This document shows positions 32,987 to 42,990 of a stretch of DNA of 64,000 nucleotides, piece after piece. A program made the position numbers and the translations under genes. Below the pieces are notes generated by a model that saw only the letters and a program-made list of their open reading frames with translations, was not told the origin of the DNA and searched no databases. How positions within the stretch are numbered: position 1 is the first letter of the stretch; each line of letters starts with the position of its first letter. The DNA is from Furcasterigmium furcatum. Its lineage: Eukaryota > Ascomycota > Sordariomycetes > Glomerellales > Plectosphaerellaceae. The stretch is from NCBI GenBank assembly GCA_001599815.1, contig BCIA01000006.1, positions 746,961-810,960 on the forward strand. The letters are read 5' to 3'.

Positions 32987-33314
32987 CCCTGCTTTGGTCG
33001 ATGGGCAGCCATAGGCGATCAGGAGGTGAAGATGTGAAGTCTTTGGGCGCGGAGACATGGGCTGAAAGATCCTCCACTTCAAGGTCCATGCAACTTCCAT
33101 GCATGCCACGCATGGAGTAGGTAAGTACTTAGTAATTACCCCGCTTCCTCTTGGCGGCGAGATGTTTGTTGTGCTTTCAAAAAATGTTGACCGCGATAAA
33201 TATTGACTGCGAGATACCCTTCGGCCGGCACGAACGCGAAGTCCTCGACCACGTAATGTTACTGCACCGCGACCGGCTTCCACGTATTGCCGAAGCGCAC
33301 CTCCGCCGCTCGAG
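32987..33314. promoter_or_regulatory. Shared divergent promoter, S8 protease and zinc-finger/PNP gene
   Basis: Only 328 bp separate the two ATGs, which point in opposite directions. The protease's frame is open through most of it on the minus strand, but the inner ATG at 32986 gives the cleaner start. Head-to-head spacing this short suggests co-regulation. No specific operator is recognisable. Confidence 0.5.
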
Positions 33315-36246
33315 ATGGCGTCCACCGCAATGTCCTTAGGGTCACCACACTCCGCCATCATCATTCCAACCCTGGCCAGAGCTTGTCTCTCAAAGTTTCA
33401 GGCCATACTGCTCAAAAAAGCGGGCGACGTTCATCTTGAGCCAAGCGGGGGCCGCGAACAAATAGAGACCAGGATGGCGGATTTCAACCTTTGGGCCGAC
33501 AGCGTTGGCGGCCCTGCCCTCGCCCTGGCTGATTTGTCTCTGGATTCTCGTTCCAGAGCCTACCTGGATGACCTTGGCCTGGCTGTAGTCGAGAGTCTAC
33601 TCAATATGCTGGCCGATTTCTTGGATGAATATCAGGAAGCCTCCACAGCCGCACCAGATGGTTCGCCGCCGGCATATCCCGAAGATAACGTTCGACGAGA
33701 GGCTCTCAACAACATCGACTCGGCCATGAACAACCTGGCCATGGTAGGCGTGGCAATTCGACGTACCGGCAGAGCGTCTCGAAGCCGTCTCTCCGACAAG
33801 GCATTTCGTGCCGATGATCATCCACGTTTCAGGCAGCACCTTGAATGCATCATGCTGCTTCGTCCGAGCCAAGGGCCGCTGCCGAAGCCAGGCGCTTTTC
33901 AACAGCCCCCGCTGACGAAACTCCAGGAACGGCTCATAGTTGGGAACCTCAGGCGTCGGCATCGGTTTCTTCTGGCTCAACAGTGGCATCAACACCAGAA
34001 AGACCAACTCGCGCAGCGTGCTCCGGCTGCGAAGCCTTCGGGTACAATTTCGAATCAAGACGCGGCCTCCAAGATCACAGAATTCTCTCAAGCCTCGACA
34101 GCTGACGAAGTGTCCACTTTTGATCAGCACAGAGTCGCACAGCTATCCGTCGCCAGAACTCAGATCACGCTCCTAGCTATCGATGCGGAGTTTCCCGAGC
34201 CCCCGGCCCCCATTTCTGAATACAACCTGATTTCCGAGTGCCCATGCTGCTGCCAGACACTCCCGGCGGCAATTTTCAAAGATCCTGAAGCCTGGAGGTA
34301 TGTCTATTACTTTTTTGGGATAGCTAAGGCACTTTCTCGGCCCGCTGACCGGACTCAGGCAACATATTGTCGAAGATCTCTGCCCGTACACCTGCATTGC
34401 AAATCATTGCCCATCGCCACATTTTCTGTTTACGAGCCGGAAGGATTGGGAGGATCATGTCCGGAACGAACACCCTTCCCAATGGCTGTGTCCGATCTGC
34501 GACGATGCAGAGGATGAGGTTGTCTTCTCCGAGATATCAGCCATAAGCGATCACATCACCTTATGTCACGCCGATGAGCTTCAAGAAACACCGCTTACGG
34601 CACTCATCTCATGGTCAGCTGTCCAGCGCATGGGAATCACTGAGTGTCCTCTCTGCTCGTCCTCAGGTCCGGAAGACTCTCCCGAGCTCGTGGACCACAT
34701 TTTACGGCATGCCTACGACTTTGCTCTCCGAGCATTACCATGGCCCTGGAGCGAGCTGCACGACATTCATAGACCGGTAGGGACGTATTCAATGCCCCAG
34801 GAGCCTGAAACAGCGCAGGCATTGTCCACCTGGCTCCACGATCTCGAAGCCGGCTCGTCAGAGCATATAGAGCGATCCGAGTACGATACCGCGGACCACA
34901 GCACCATGGATGACAAGGACCCAGCCGAGACTTATGACTATTTCGCACTGCACAGGTACTTTTACGAAAACACAGCGGATGCTTCGTCGCAGAAAGTGGT
35001 GGACACAGATTCCAGGGCGACACACCGATCGAGCGAGGCAGCAGCACCCTCACAGCCCACAAGTCGGGACCAGTACCGCATTGCTATCATTTGCGCCCTG
35101 CCCCGCGAGGCCGACGCCATGGACCTCCTCTTCGACCGTTTCTGGTCGGAGGATGACGATGGCGACCCGTACGGCCCGGCCACCGGCGATAGCAACATCT
35201 ACACCTACGGCCGCATCGGGCGCGCCGACGTCGTCCTCGTGACCCTTCCCAGCATCGGCGTCACCAGCGCCGCCGTCTCCTGCGCCGCCCTCCGCATCGA
35301 CTTTCCCGGCATCGCCCTCGCCCTCCTGGTCGGCATCTGCGGCGGCGTTCCCACAATACAGGGCCAGGATACCTTTCTTGGTGACGTGGTCATCAGCAAT
35401 TCCGTCGTCAGGTACGACTACGGCCAGCAACTCCCCGACCACTTCTCGGTCAGGAGCGTCCCCGAGGACACCCTTCGTCGGGCGGGCGAGAAGGCCCGTG
35501 GTATTCTAGCGCAGGTCAAGGGAGAACGCGGCCGCAGGATGATCCTGAACAAGGCCGCGGCGCACCTCAGCCGCCTGCAGCAGGAGGCGAGAAAGCAACG
35601 CCGCCGGGCATCATACGACTTGCCCGAGGCCGAGACGGACCGCCTCTTCCCTGCCGAGTACACACACAGGCACCGAGGCGGCTGCACCGAGTGTGATAGG
35701 GGGGAAAGGAGCTGTGGCGCAGCGATGAAGGCGCTCTGCGCCGAGATCAAGTGCGATCCCTCCAAAAGGACGGAACGGGCCGCCCGAGAGCTCGACCCGG
35801 AGCAGGGCTACGCGCCGGACCTGTTTGTGGGGCGGATCGGGTCTGGGAACGCGGTGATGAAGTCCGGGCATGACCGGGACCGCCTGGCCAGAGATCACGA
35901 CATCATCGCGTTCGAGATGGAGGGCGCTGGTGCGTGGGAAGAGGTCCCGTGCCTCGTAGTGAAGGGCATCTGCGACTACGCAGACAGCCACAAGGATAAG
36001 GCGTGGCAGGACTTCGCGTCGGCGACCGCGGCGTCGGTCGCGAGGGCCCTCGTCGAGCGGTACGTTGTCATCGTCGACGACGAAGACAGCGGCGGTTCGC
36101 GGCGAGCGGCCGCGCAGCGAGAACTCAGGTCGGAGCCACCGCCACCCTCGAACACGCGGAGCATCTCGGGCAGCACGTTTGGAAATGGCGCGATGATCAA
36201 CATGGGCGATATTTCCGGCGGAAATTGGGGGACCGGGAGGTACTAA
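33315..36246 (+). CDS. Zinc-finger-like protein with PNP_UDP domain and C-terminal Gly/Asn-rich motif (956 aa)
   Basis: Two exons (33315-34297, 34359-36246) give 956 residues. The N-terminal part is the helical plus Cys/His-rich region common in fungal C2H2-type oxidoreductase-like proteins (ECPCCCQTLPAAIF, DLCPYTCIANHC, WLCPICDDAEDE, ECPLCSSSG). The PNP_UDP domain follows at about 566-898: YRIAIICALPREADAMDLLF, VLVTLPSIGVTSAAVSCAAL, LALLVGICGGVP, VGRIGSGNAVMKSG and IIAFEMEGAGAWEEVPCLVVKG, the nucleoside phosphorylase/hydrolase-like fold. Fungal NLRs often carry this domain as an N-terminal effector; here it stands alone. At the extreme C-terminus, residues 928-947 match the NLR's N-terminal motif (RSISGSTFGNGAMINMGDIS). 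The catalytic role is presumably glycosidic bond cleavage of nucleosides or nucleotides. Frame intact. Confidence 0.9.
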
Positions 36247-36466
36247 CAAGAGTGCAACTCATGGCGAAACGAATCGGAAGACATTGATAGACATGTGCGG
36301 ACTTACTAGTACCGTACATGTTTGAAACTCTCGCTTGGTGTTCTACGTGACAGGTTACGCCTGACCTCGGTCGTCGGTGCTGGAGTCTGTGCCCCTATTC
36401 TTGGCGCTTCTCTCCTCCCTATCGGTCCGACTTCGTCCACCACCGGCCACATCACCCTCAACAGCG

Positions 36467-37450
36467 TCAGATTCGTAGGCACTGAGACTCCCAGTCGTTC
36501 CAGAATGCGCAAAAGTCACCAGCCTGGCAGCAACTGGGGCCAGAATACCCGATTCCTCCACACTGGCCCCAGCGAGGGACACAACCAGGCGGACCAGGCG
36601 GGAAAGTCGGACGCGGTGGCAGCACGGCGTCCTGTTGAAGAACAAAGCCGTCGGTGATGAACGTTGCATCCGTCCCCTTGTATGCAGCGGTGCCGCCCTT
36701 GGCCGAATAAAGGCACCACTGAGGGCGGACCTGGAGGTTGTCGACCGTCCACTGCACAAAGTCCAAGAGGTCGCCGCTGTAGTTCTTCTGCTCGGTCTCG
36801 GCCACGAACGTATGCGCTCTGACACTGTTGCTCTGGATGAAGCCTTGGTAGACCGTGAAGCTCACACCGCCGATATCAACAGTGTGCGTCGGCGAGCCAG
36901 GGGGCGTGAGAGGACCATAGGTGCCCAGCCAGACTTGAAGGTTCCAGTCCATGAACGATCCGCAGACGGAAGCTCCCTGGATTTCGTAGGCGACATTAGC
37001 TACCCCGTCGTCGGCGATGTCGTACCTGTTCCCTGGTCATTAGCCAGACATCTTCAGGAGGCTCCCAGTCGCATGACCTGGTCGCACTCACCTCCATTGC
37101 CAGGTGGTTGGGAGACCCGTGTAGCTCGAGATGGGGACAAAGCCAACGCGGCGCAGCTCCGCAGCCGCGAATGACTTCTTCTGGGGGGCGTCGCCATCCC
37201 ATGACCACTTGGTGGACCAGAAGAGCGGCTCATTGGCTTGGCCCCGAACATTGGTGCACTGGGAGCCCGACGCAGCGATGAGAAAGAGATCGTTCCGCAC
37301 ATTGTAATCTGCTGTATGTACGACATCTCCCTGGCCGCAAATGACCGCTCTTTTCGAGACATGGACCGAGGAATCGGCTGAGAAAGTCTGGGGGGACTTA
37401 GGAGCACCCAGAACGGATGCCGCGAGGCATGCGATGGCCAGAAATCTCAT
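36467..37450 (-). CDS. GH12-like protein with C-terminal CBM1, catalytic glutamates apparently missing (305 aa)
   Basis: Two exons (37450-37092, 37025-36467) give 305 residues. A signal peptide (MRFLAIACLAASVLG), then a GH12 (xyloglucanase/endoglucanase) fold recognisable by WSTKWSWDG, VANVAYEI, LQVWLGTYG, VDIGGVSFTVYQG and TFVAETEQKNYSGDLLDF, a Pro linker, and a fungal cellulose-binding CBM1 with CGGIGYSGPSCC at the C-terminus. In classical GH12 enzymes the nucleophile Glu sits four residues before WLG; here that position is Asn148. The acid/base Glu lies in a Gly-Thr-Glu motif near the end; here it reads GGTAAYKG without Glu. So this looks like a non-catalytic paralogue that still binds cellulose and perhaps xyloglucan. 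Positions are inferred by eye alignment. TATA-like CTATAAAT lies about 85 bp upstream of the ATG. Confidence 0.8.
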
Positions 37451-38158
37451 AGCTGCGATTTGATATTTCTCTGCGGAATGATAGGTTTGAGAGTTGATGA
37501 TTCCCACCAAGAACATCAATCATTCTTGATGAATTTATAGACCTGCTACGCTTTCTTCGATCCTTAATCATTGGTGAACTTCAACCCGCGGGGAGAATGA
37601 AATGTCAGCATGAAGGTCTGGTTGAGGTTGGGTCATGCCGTGACTTCAGTCAGCCCACCCAATCCTTCGGAGGCGCTGGTGTCTGCGCACGAATTCAGCC
37701 GGCAGCCTGCCGCTACTACGCTCATCTATATTGAGTATGAGATTAATATCGGCGGACGAGCTTATAGGATGGTTGAAATAATGACCTTCGAGAAACATCC
37801 GGCGCATGGAGCAAAATCCGACGAAGTCCGAGGCAGCCATTCACGTCTGCAGATAGGTCGCATGAGAAAATGAAAAACAGCAGATACTGTTAGGCAGCGG
37901 GTGTCTGGTGACAATCCCCTCGGGGCATTCCATCAACAGTGAGCATGACGGGCGGGGAGGTTGGTTGAACTGCGAAAAGCGGTTCACCAGGCCACGTCGA
38001 GAAGTCTGCGATACCCTCGTGTGGTCATCCCGGAGCCAATCACCATCGTGCTTTGAATGAGATATTATCGTTATATAAACAGCTCGTATGCTGTCGGTTT
38101 ATGATTTACTAATTAATATAATAGGGTATCTTACTTCCATTGCCCGCCTCCGGCCCCG
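37451..38158. other. Intergenic, promoter of the GH12-like gene
   Basis: Contains the TATA-like CTATAAAT on the minus strand at 37533-37540. The rest shows only short, unsupported frames. An AT-richer stretch at about 38050-38130 abuts the 3' end of the rhodopsin-like gene. Confidence 0.45.
37533..37540 (-). promoter_or_regulatory. TATA-like box of the GH12-like gene
   Basis: CTATAAAT on the minus strand, about 85 bp upstream of the ATG at 37450. The distance is usual for a TATA-driven fungal gene with a short 5' UTR. Confidence 0.45.
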
Positions 38159-39598
38159 TCACATCGCGACACCTATTACGGATTGCCGCACGGAGTGCTT
38201 TATGCTCGAGTACCTCCGCAGCGCCTTCATCTTAATACTCTCCCGCTGAGCTGGCGCAGATTCATTTCTTGCGTGCCCGTTCCCCTGTGCCGCGCCCTGT
38301 TCCTCGTCGGGGCTATGGTCCACCAAGGACTCCCCAGACCCATGTGTCGTCCTGATCTTGCTGGGGTACAGCACGATGGCGGGGGCCTCTCCATATGGCA
38401 TTCCGTGGACGCCACCCGGATAGCCGCCTGCTTGCTGCCCGGGCGTGCCGGAGGTTGCGAGCGGCTCCCTCTTCATGATTATTCGTAATAGTGGCTGGAG
38501 GACGGGGATGCATGATGCGATAATGAGTGTGCCGCCTTCGACGCTGCGAGGGTGTTAGGCCATGGTGGCAGGATGTGGGCACGGGGGTCGACTTACATAT
38601 TCAAGATGACAAGATCAGCAGTCTCCCCTGTGAGATAGTGTTAGCCATGCCATTGAACGACGGAAGACTCAATCAGAGGCTGGGGTCGGAGCGTACATGA
38701 AAAGTCTTCGGCAGCCAGCAATGGCAGTCGGGTGCACTTGAAGATGGCGACCGCAGTTGATCTGTGCCTGGTCAGTACAGGAAGGCCTGATTGAGTGACA
38801 CCAGCGGAAGCTTACATGCAGCCGAGGCCCAGGGCGACGATCAGGGCAATCTTCTTCTTTCTTTTGATGCCGAGACGGGCAAGGACCGTGCCCGGGTACA
38901 CGGCGAGGTACAGGTCGACAAACGCGGAGAATACTGCACGTGGCATCAGTTGACAGCTCCGAAGAAGAAGAAAGAATCGACTCACCTCCTGTCGCGATGG
39001 CGTACTGCACCAGGATTTGGGGATCCCAACATACCCCCTCCATGTCGAAGTTCCACTGCGACTCCGCCGGGACGCATCTCCCGAGCAGAAAAACCGCGTT
39101 GATCGCCAAAAGGACGTTGCAAAGAATGGCCATGGTCCACAGAAAGATGGTGTGGCACCGGCCGGGCTGCATGATGCGTACCAGGACGGAGACGACGGCG
39201 AGCTTCGGGATGCCGAACGACAGGATCCCCAGCGGGAACCCGACGAGGGTCCAGAAGGTGACGGCCTCCTGCTGTTCCTGCTCGAGGACCACGATGTGAC
39301 GGCCATTACCGTGCTCGATGGCCAAGACGGCGAAGGCAACGGAGGCCCAGATGCTTATCTGTGGCTCGGGTCAGCCACGATTGTCTTCTCTGATGAAGGC
39401 TCAAGCCTCAAGGCCCGTACTCACCACCGATATCACGATCAGCCAGTCGTCGGCGTGGAACTGGTGCAGAATCTTCCCGCGGACATAGAGGCGGGCGGCG
39501 GTGAAGGCCGTGCAGAGGACGGAGACGGCGATGATGGTCGCCAGGATGGTCGGGCCCTTGTTGGCGGCCGCGATCTCGGGCGGGACGTCGTGGGCCAT
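38159..39598 (-). CDS. Rhodopsin-type fungal integral membrane protein, Pth11-like without CFEM (381 aa)
   Basis: Six exons (39598-39425, 39358-38986, 38933-38816, 38761-38697, 38627-38597, 38543-38159) give 381 residues, with every phase checked. It has seven hydrophobic helices in the pattern of the fungal rhodopsin domain (PF20684 type): TILATIIAVSVLCTAFTAAR, HADDWLIVISV, FGIPKLAVVSVLVRIM, IFLWTMAILCNVLLAINAVF, FSAFVDLYLAVYPG, IALIVALGLGC and ISTAVAIFKCTRLPLL, then the last segment EGGTLIIASCIPVLQPLL. The C-tail is polar and cytosolic. Members include G-protein-coupled-receptor-like sensors such as Pth11, but this one lacks an N-terminal CFEM domain. No ligand can be inferred. The fifth exon is only 31 nt. 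Confidence 0.85.
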
Positions 39599-41239
39599 TG
39601 TGCTTGCTCCGACGGGAGGCGTTTCCTTTTTCCTCCACGATGCGCCACGATCTGCAGGGCTTCAAGACATGATCTTCGGGCTGCTGGATCTGACAGGAGT
39701 CGGGTCGACGAGGACGGCCGGGTGCGTGCTGCTGCTTTGAGTCTGCTGCAGGCTGCAAGAGACAAGAGGAACAGTCCAGGCCGCGCTCGAGGGACCCGGC
39801 AGCTCGTTTTGTTCACTGAGAGATCAACAAGAACTAGTAGGGAGGGGCTGCCAGGGGAGGCTAAGACGTCTGCCCTCAATAGGCACGTCCTCCGTGCGCA
39901 TGAAGCCCACGGCCCTCGGCCATCCGTTGTCCCAGTCATCTCGAGTTTCTCTCACCAAGCCTGTATCCGTATCGTGCACCCTTCGACATGTCATCTTTCC
40001 CCCATGTCGCAGCCCCGGTCGCGTCCTGGACTGACCTGGTTGTCTTGCCTCGCGGAGGGGGAGATATCAAGAAAAGCGGACTTCGACACGTCCAAATCAG
40101 GGCAGCGAATCGTCCCCTGAGAAACTAGCAGCTCGGCAGAGGTCAGGAGTGCAGATCGTTGCCGTCAACTGCGATATCACCGGAGATCTAGACTGCAGTG
40201 CAGCACGAACCCCTGACCCTCGGGGTTTGCACGGGCCTCATGGTCGCGTTCGCGGTGGCCTCTAACGGCGGTACAGCGGGTTCACATGGGTCTTTGGCGT
40301 CGGGGCACGGACGTGGCGGACTTGGTTCGTTGACTTGGACCGCGTGTGCCCAATCGCCGCAGGCCTGACCTTGGCCAATATTTCCGGGATGGGCATGGGG
40401 TATCTTGCTGACAAGCAGGTGACGGCACGATAGCTCCGGGTTCGCTGCACGGGCACGAAAGTAGAGTCTGCATACACACGTGGCGGCGCTGAAGAACAGA
40501 CGGCTTGAGCGGGAACAGATCCCGCCAAGCCCGCCGCCGCCTCACCAGGGTGACGGGATGTTTGCAAGTCGAGTACCAAAGCTGCTAGAACAATCCCCCT
40601 GGACGCAGAACATGATGTTGAGCTGGAGGACTCGGGGCGGTGTAACAGTCTGGCTTGCTCGGCCGCCCAGCGGTGAGATGTGATATGCCGTCCCTCGAAA
40701 CCAAGCATGACATGCATGGGTGGCTTGCAAATCTACCGGCATCTGTCGTCCTAAATTGCCGGCATCAAACTACTTACGGAGTTCCATGTCACCCCCCACT
40801 CCGCTCGATGCAAGGTACGCGGCCGACGAGCTGTCAGGGGGGGCTTTTGGGGCTTTGCAATGGATCTTTTGCTCTACTGGCTGTCATGGGACGTGGTCGA
40901 CGTCGGGGTTGCCTGTCATGGGACCTGGCCGACATCGAGCGCATCAAGGGGGCGCCTGTCACGGAACTCGGTTTCCCGATCTCCACGGTACGAGACTGAA
41001 ATGCGAGCAACAATCCGAGGTGGGCTCCTGACGACCCTGCCACCACGGGCAAAGGCCGAGATCCAGGATTGGACTGAGCGGAGGCCATGTTGAGGCCAGC
41101 AAGTAGCGCTTCTGGGTCCGACAAGAGGGCGTCATGCAATTCATGACATTGGTGTGCAACCACGGCCTACGCTTCTCCAACGACGCTGCCAGAAACTAAG
41201 CTTCGATATTCAGCCAGATCGTCGCTGAATCCGCCCGGC
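39599..41239. other. Intergenic, tandem repeat inside
   Basis: About 1.6 kb between the rhodopsin-like gene and the GH5 pseudogene. Large open frames here are shadows with no ATG context, domain or splice sites. A pair of 25-bp direct repeats at 40881-40937 is listed separately. I see nothing else. Confidence 0.45.
40881..40937 (+). repeat. Two imperfect 25-bp direct repeats, period 32
   Basis: CTGTCATGGGACGTGGTCGACGTCG-type units: 40881-40905 and 40913-40937 differ at three positions. A third weaker start (CTGTCACGGAACTCGG) follows near 40959. The sequence lies in an intergenic region and no function is apparent. Confidence 0.6.
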
Positions 41240-42497
41240 TCACTCCCGACGAGACGACCCGCCCGCCGCCAGGGCCTCATTCACCGCCTCGACCATCGGG
41301 ATCTGGTACGCGTTCAGCACCGTATGGTTCCTCCAATCGCTCCAGTCGTGGTTCAGGATGGCCCACCAGTCGACGTGGTCGGGCACGCCTTCGCGCACGT
41401 AGGACGACCCGCCGACGGTCCACTGCAGCCAGCCGATCGGGCCTTCGATGCGCGCAGCGCCGCCGACGCGGCCGTCGCCGGTGGTGAAGTCCTTGAGGCA
41501 CTGGGCGTAGAGGTCCAGGTAGTCGAAGCCGTTCTGGGCGAAGCCGAACTCGGTGAAGAGACGGGGGTGTGGTTGCGGCCGGCGGATGCGGGGGTGACGT
41601 CGAGGGCGTTGGAGCCGCGGTCGTACAGCTCCGACTGGAAGACTGTGCAGTTGGTCATCCAGTTGTCGTACGTGTGCAGCTCGAAGACGATCTTGTCGGC
41701 GTAGGGGAAGTCGGCGAGGTCGTAGACGCGCGGGTCGTCAGCGCTCAGGGGGTGCATGCCCGTGATAGGGTTGAGTCATGGTCCTAGTTGAGGCCGGAGA
41801 TGATGACGAGGGCGTCGGGGTTGGCGGCATCGGTCATCTCGTCGAACCACCACGGCCAGCCGTACGTGTCGTCGGCGGCGGCGGAGTTGACGATGCACAG
41901 CTCGTTGCGCATCAAGTGCGCCGTGGCCGCGGGCCATTGCTCCTCTACGTGGCGTGTCTTGAAGTCGAGGCTGCGCTTCCACTCGGCGACGTCGAAGTAC
42001 GTGCCGTCGTCGGGGCTGCAGCACCACACAGCCTTGGAGGGGTGGTTGTTGACGATCATGTGCAGCCTGACCTCGAGGCGCTTGGAGTCGGGCGTGTAGC
42101 GGGGGTTGTTCTCGACCATGGCTGCGACGATGGGCGGCGCGAGTTCAGGCCCTAGCACGCAGTGCATCGTCTCGTTGATGGACACTTCGCCGCCGTTGTC
42201 GGGGATGTCTGTCGTCGACCCATTGGGTAGCCCAGGCCCGGCGGAAGGCGTTCACGTCCAGCGACTTGATCTTGGTCAAGATGTCCTCGATGGACGAGAA
42301 CTGCAGGCCCTCGGGGATCATTGTCTCGCCCTCACCGGGCCAGTTGATGCCTGCGTAGATGAAGGTCTCCCTTTTGTGGTTGTCGATCCTGTTGCCGTAG
42401 GTCGAGAGAGAGCGGGTCACGAGCAGTCGGCCGAGGCCAGCTGAGTGAGAGTGAGGGCGGCGGCGGCGGCGGCGGTCAGAGAGAGTCGAGACATCAT
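41240..42497 (-). pseudogene. GH5-type glycoside hydrolase, broken by four frameshifts
   Basis: Remnant of a secreted GH5 hydrolase. Reading minus strand from the ATG pair at 42497/42494: a signal peptide (MMSRLSLTAAAAAALTLTQL), frame change near 42415, then IYAGINWPGEGETMIPEGLQ, change near 42190-42220, then the long core with NNPRYTPDSKRLEV and LMRNELCIVN (acid/base Glu of the RNE type), change near 41770, then MHPLSADDPRVYDLADFPYA and CTVFQSELYDRGSNAL, change near 41565, then LFTEFGFAQNGFDY with the nucleophile Glu, ending RNHTVLNAYQIPMVEAVNEAL and a stop at 41240. Every segment is well preserved and there is no premature stop inside a segment beyond those caused by the shifts. None of the breaks looks like an intron. 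It was inactivated recently, or the assembly has indels here. Confidence 0.75.
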
Positions 42498-42990
42498 CTT
42501 GGAAGAAACGATGTTCTTAGTAGAGAGTGGACTGCGGCTTCGCCTGGAAGATTTCTGGCGCCGTCAGTTCATCCATGGCTTTCAATGCTCCGAGGAGGAG
42601 GCCGTCATGTCTGCTGCCCAGGGAAGACGTCTCGGCCGAGCAGTCGTGGGATCCCGGCGAACATGCACCATTGAGAGGGCGTCACGCGCGGGATGGGATG
42701 CTCCCCCGGATGTGTGGGGGAAGGGACCTGGAAATATATCCGTCCGAATCCACGTCACTCCCGAGAACCGCCCCGGCCCCGCTCCTTTGCCGGCCGGCTT
42801 CTTGGTGGGCCCCCGCACCGTTGCCGTGAAAGGACACTGCGCCCGCGGGGTCACCACGAATTACAAGTAGTCTCCTCTGGCAGAGCGGGCAACTCTCACC
42901 CTCTGCATCTCAAAAAGGCAGCATTTCTCCGCCTCCCCCATGCACCCGAGTTATGGATCACTCGAATGTCCTCGCATCACCGTCGAATCG
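42498..42990. other. Intergenic, upstream of the Zn2Cys6 gene
   Basis: 493 bp between the start of the GH5 pseudogene and the Zn2Cys6 regulator, a head-to-head arrangement. Open frames on both strands are unsupported. An ATG at 42940 lies in frame upstream of the chosen regulator start. Confidence 0.45.

Noticed and set aside
39017..40120. A 367-codon open frame on the plus strand over the rhodopsin-like gene
   Set aside because: It overlaps the opposite strand's multi-exon gene with good phases, has a low-complexity charged product, and shows no domain.
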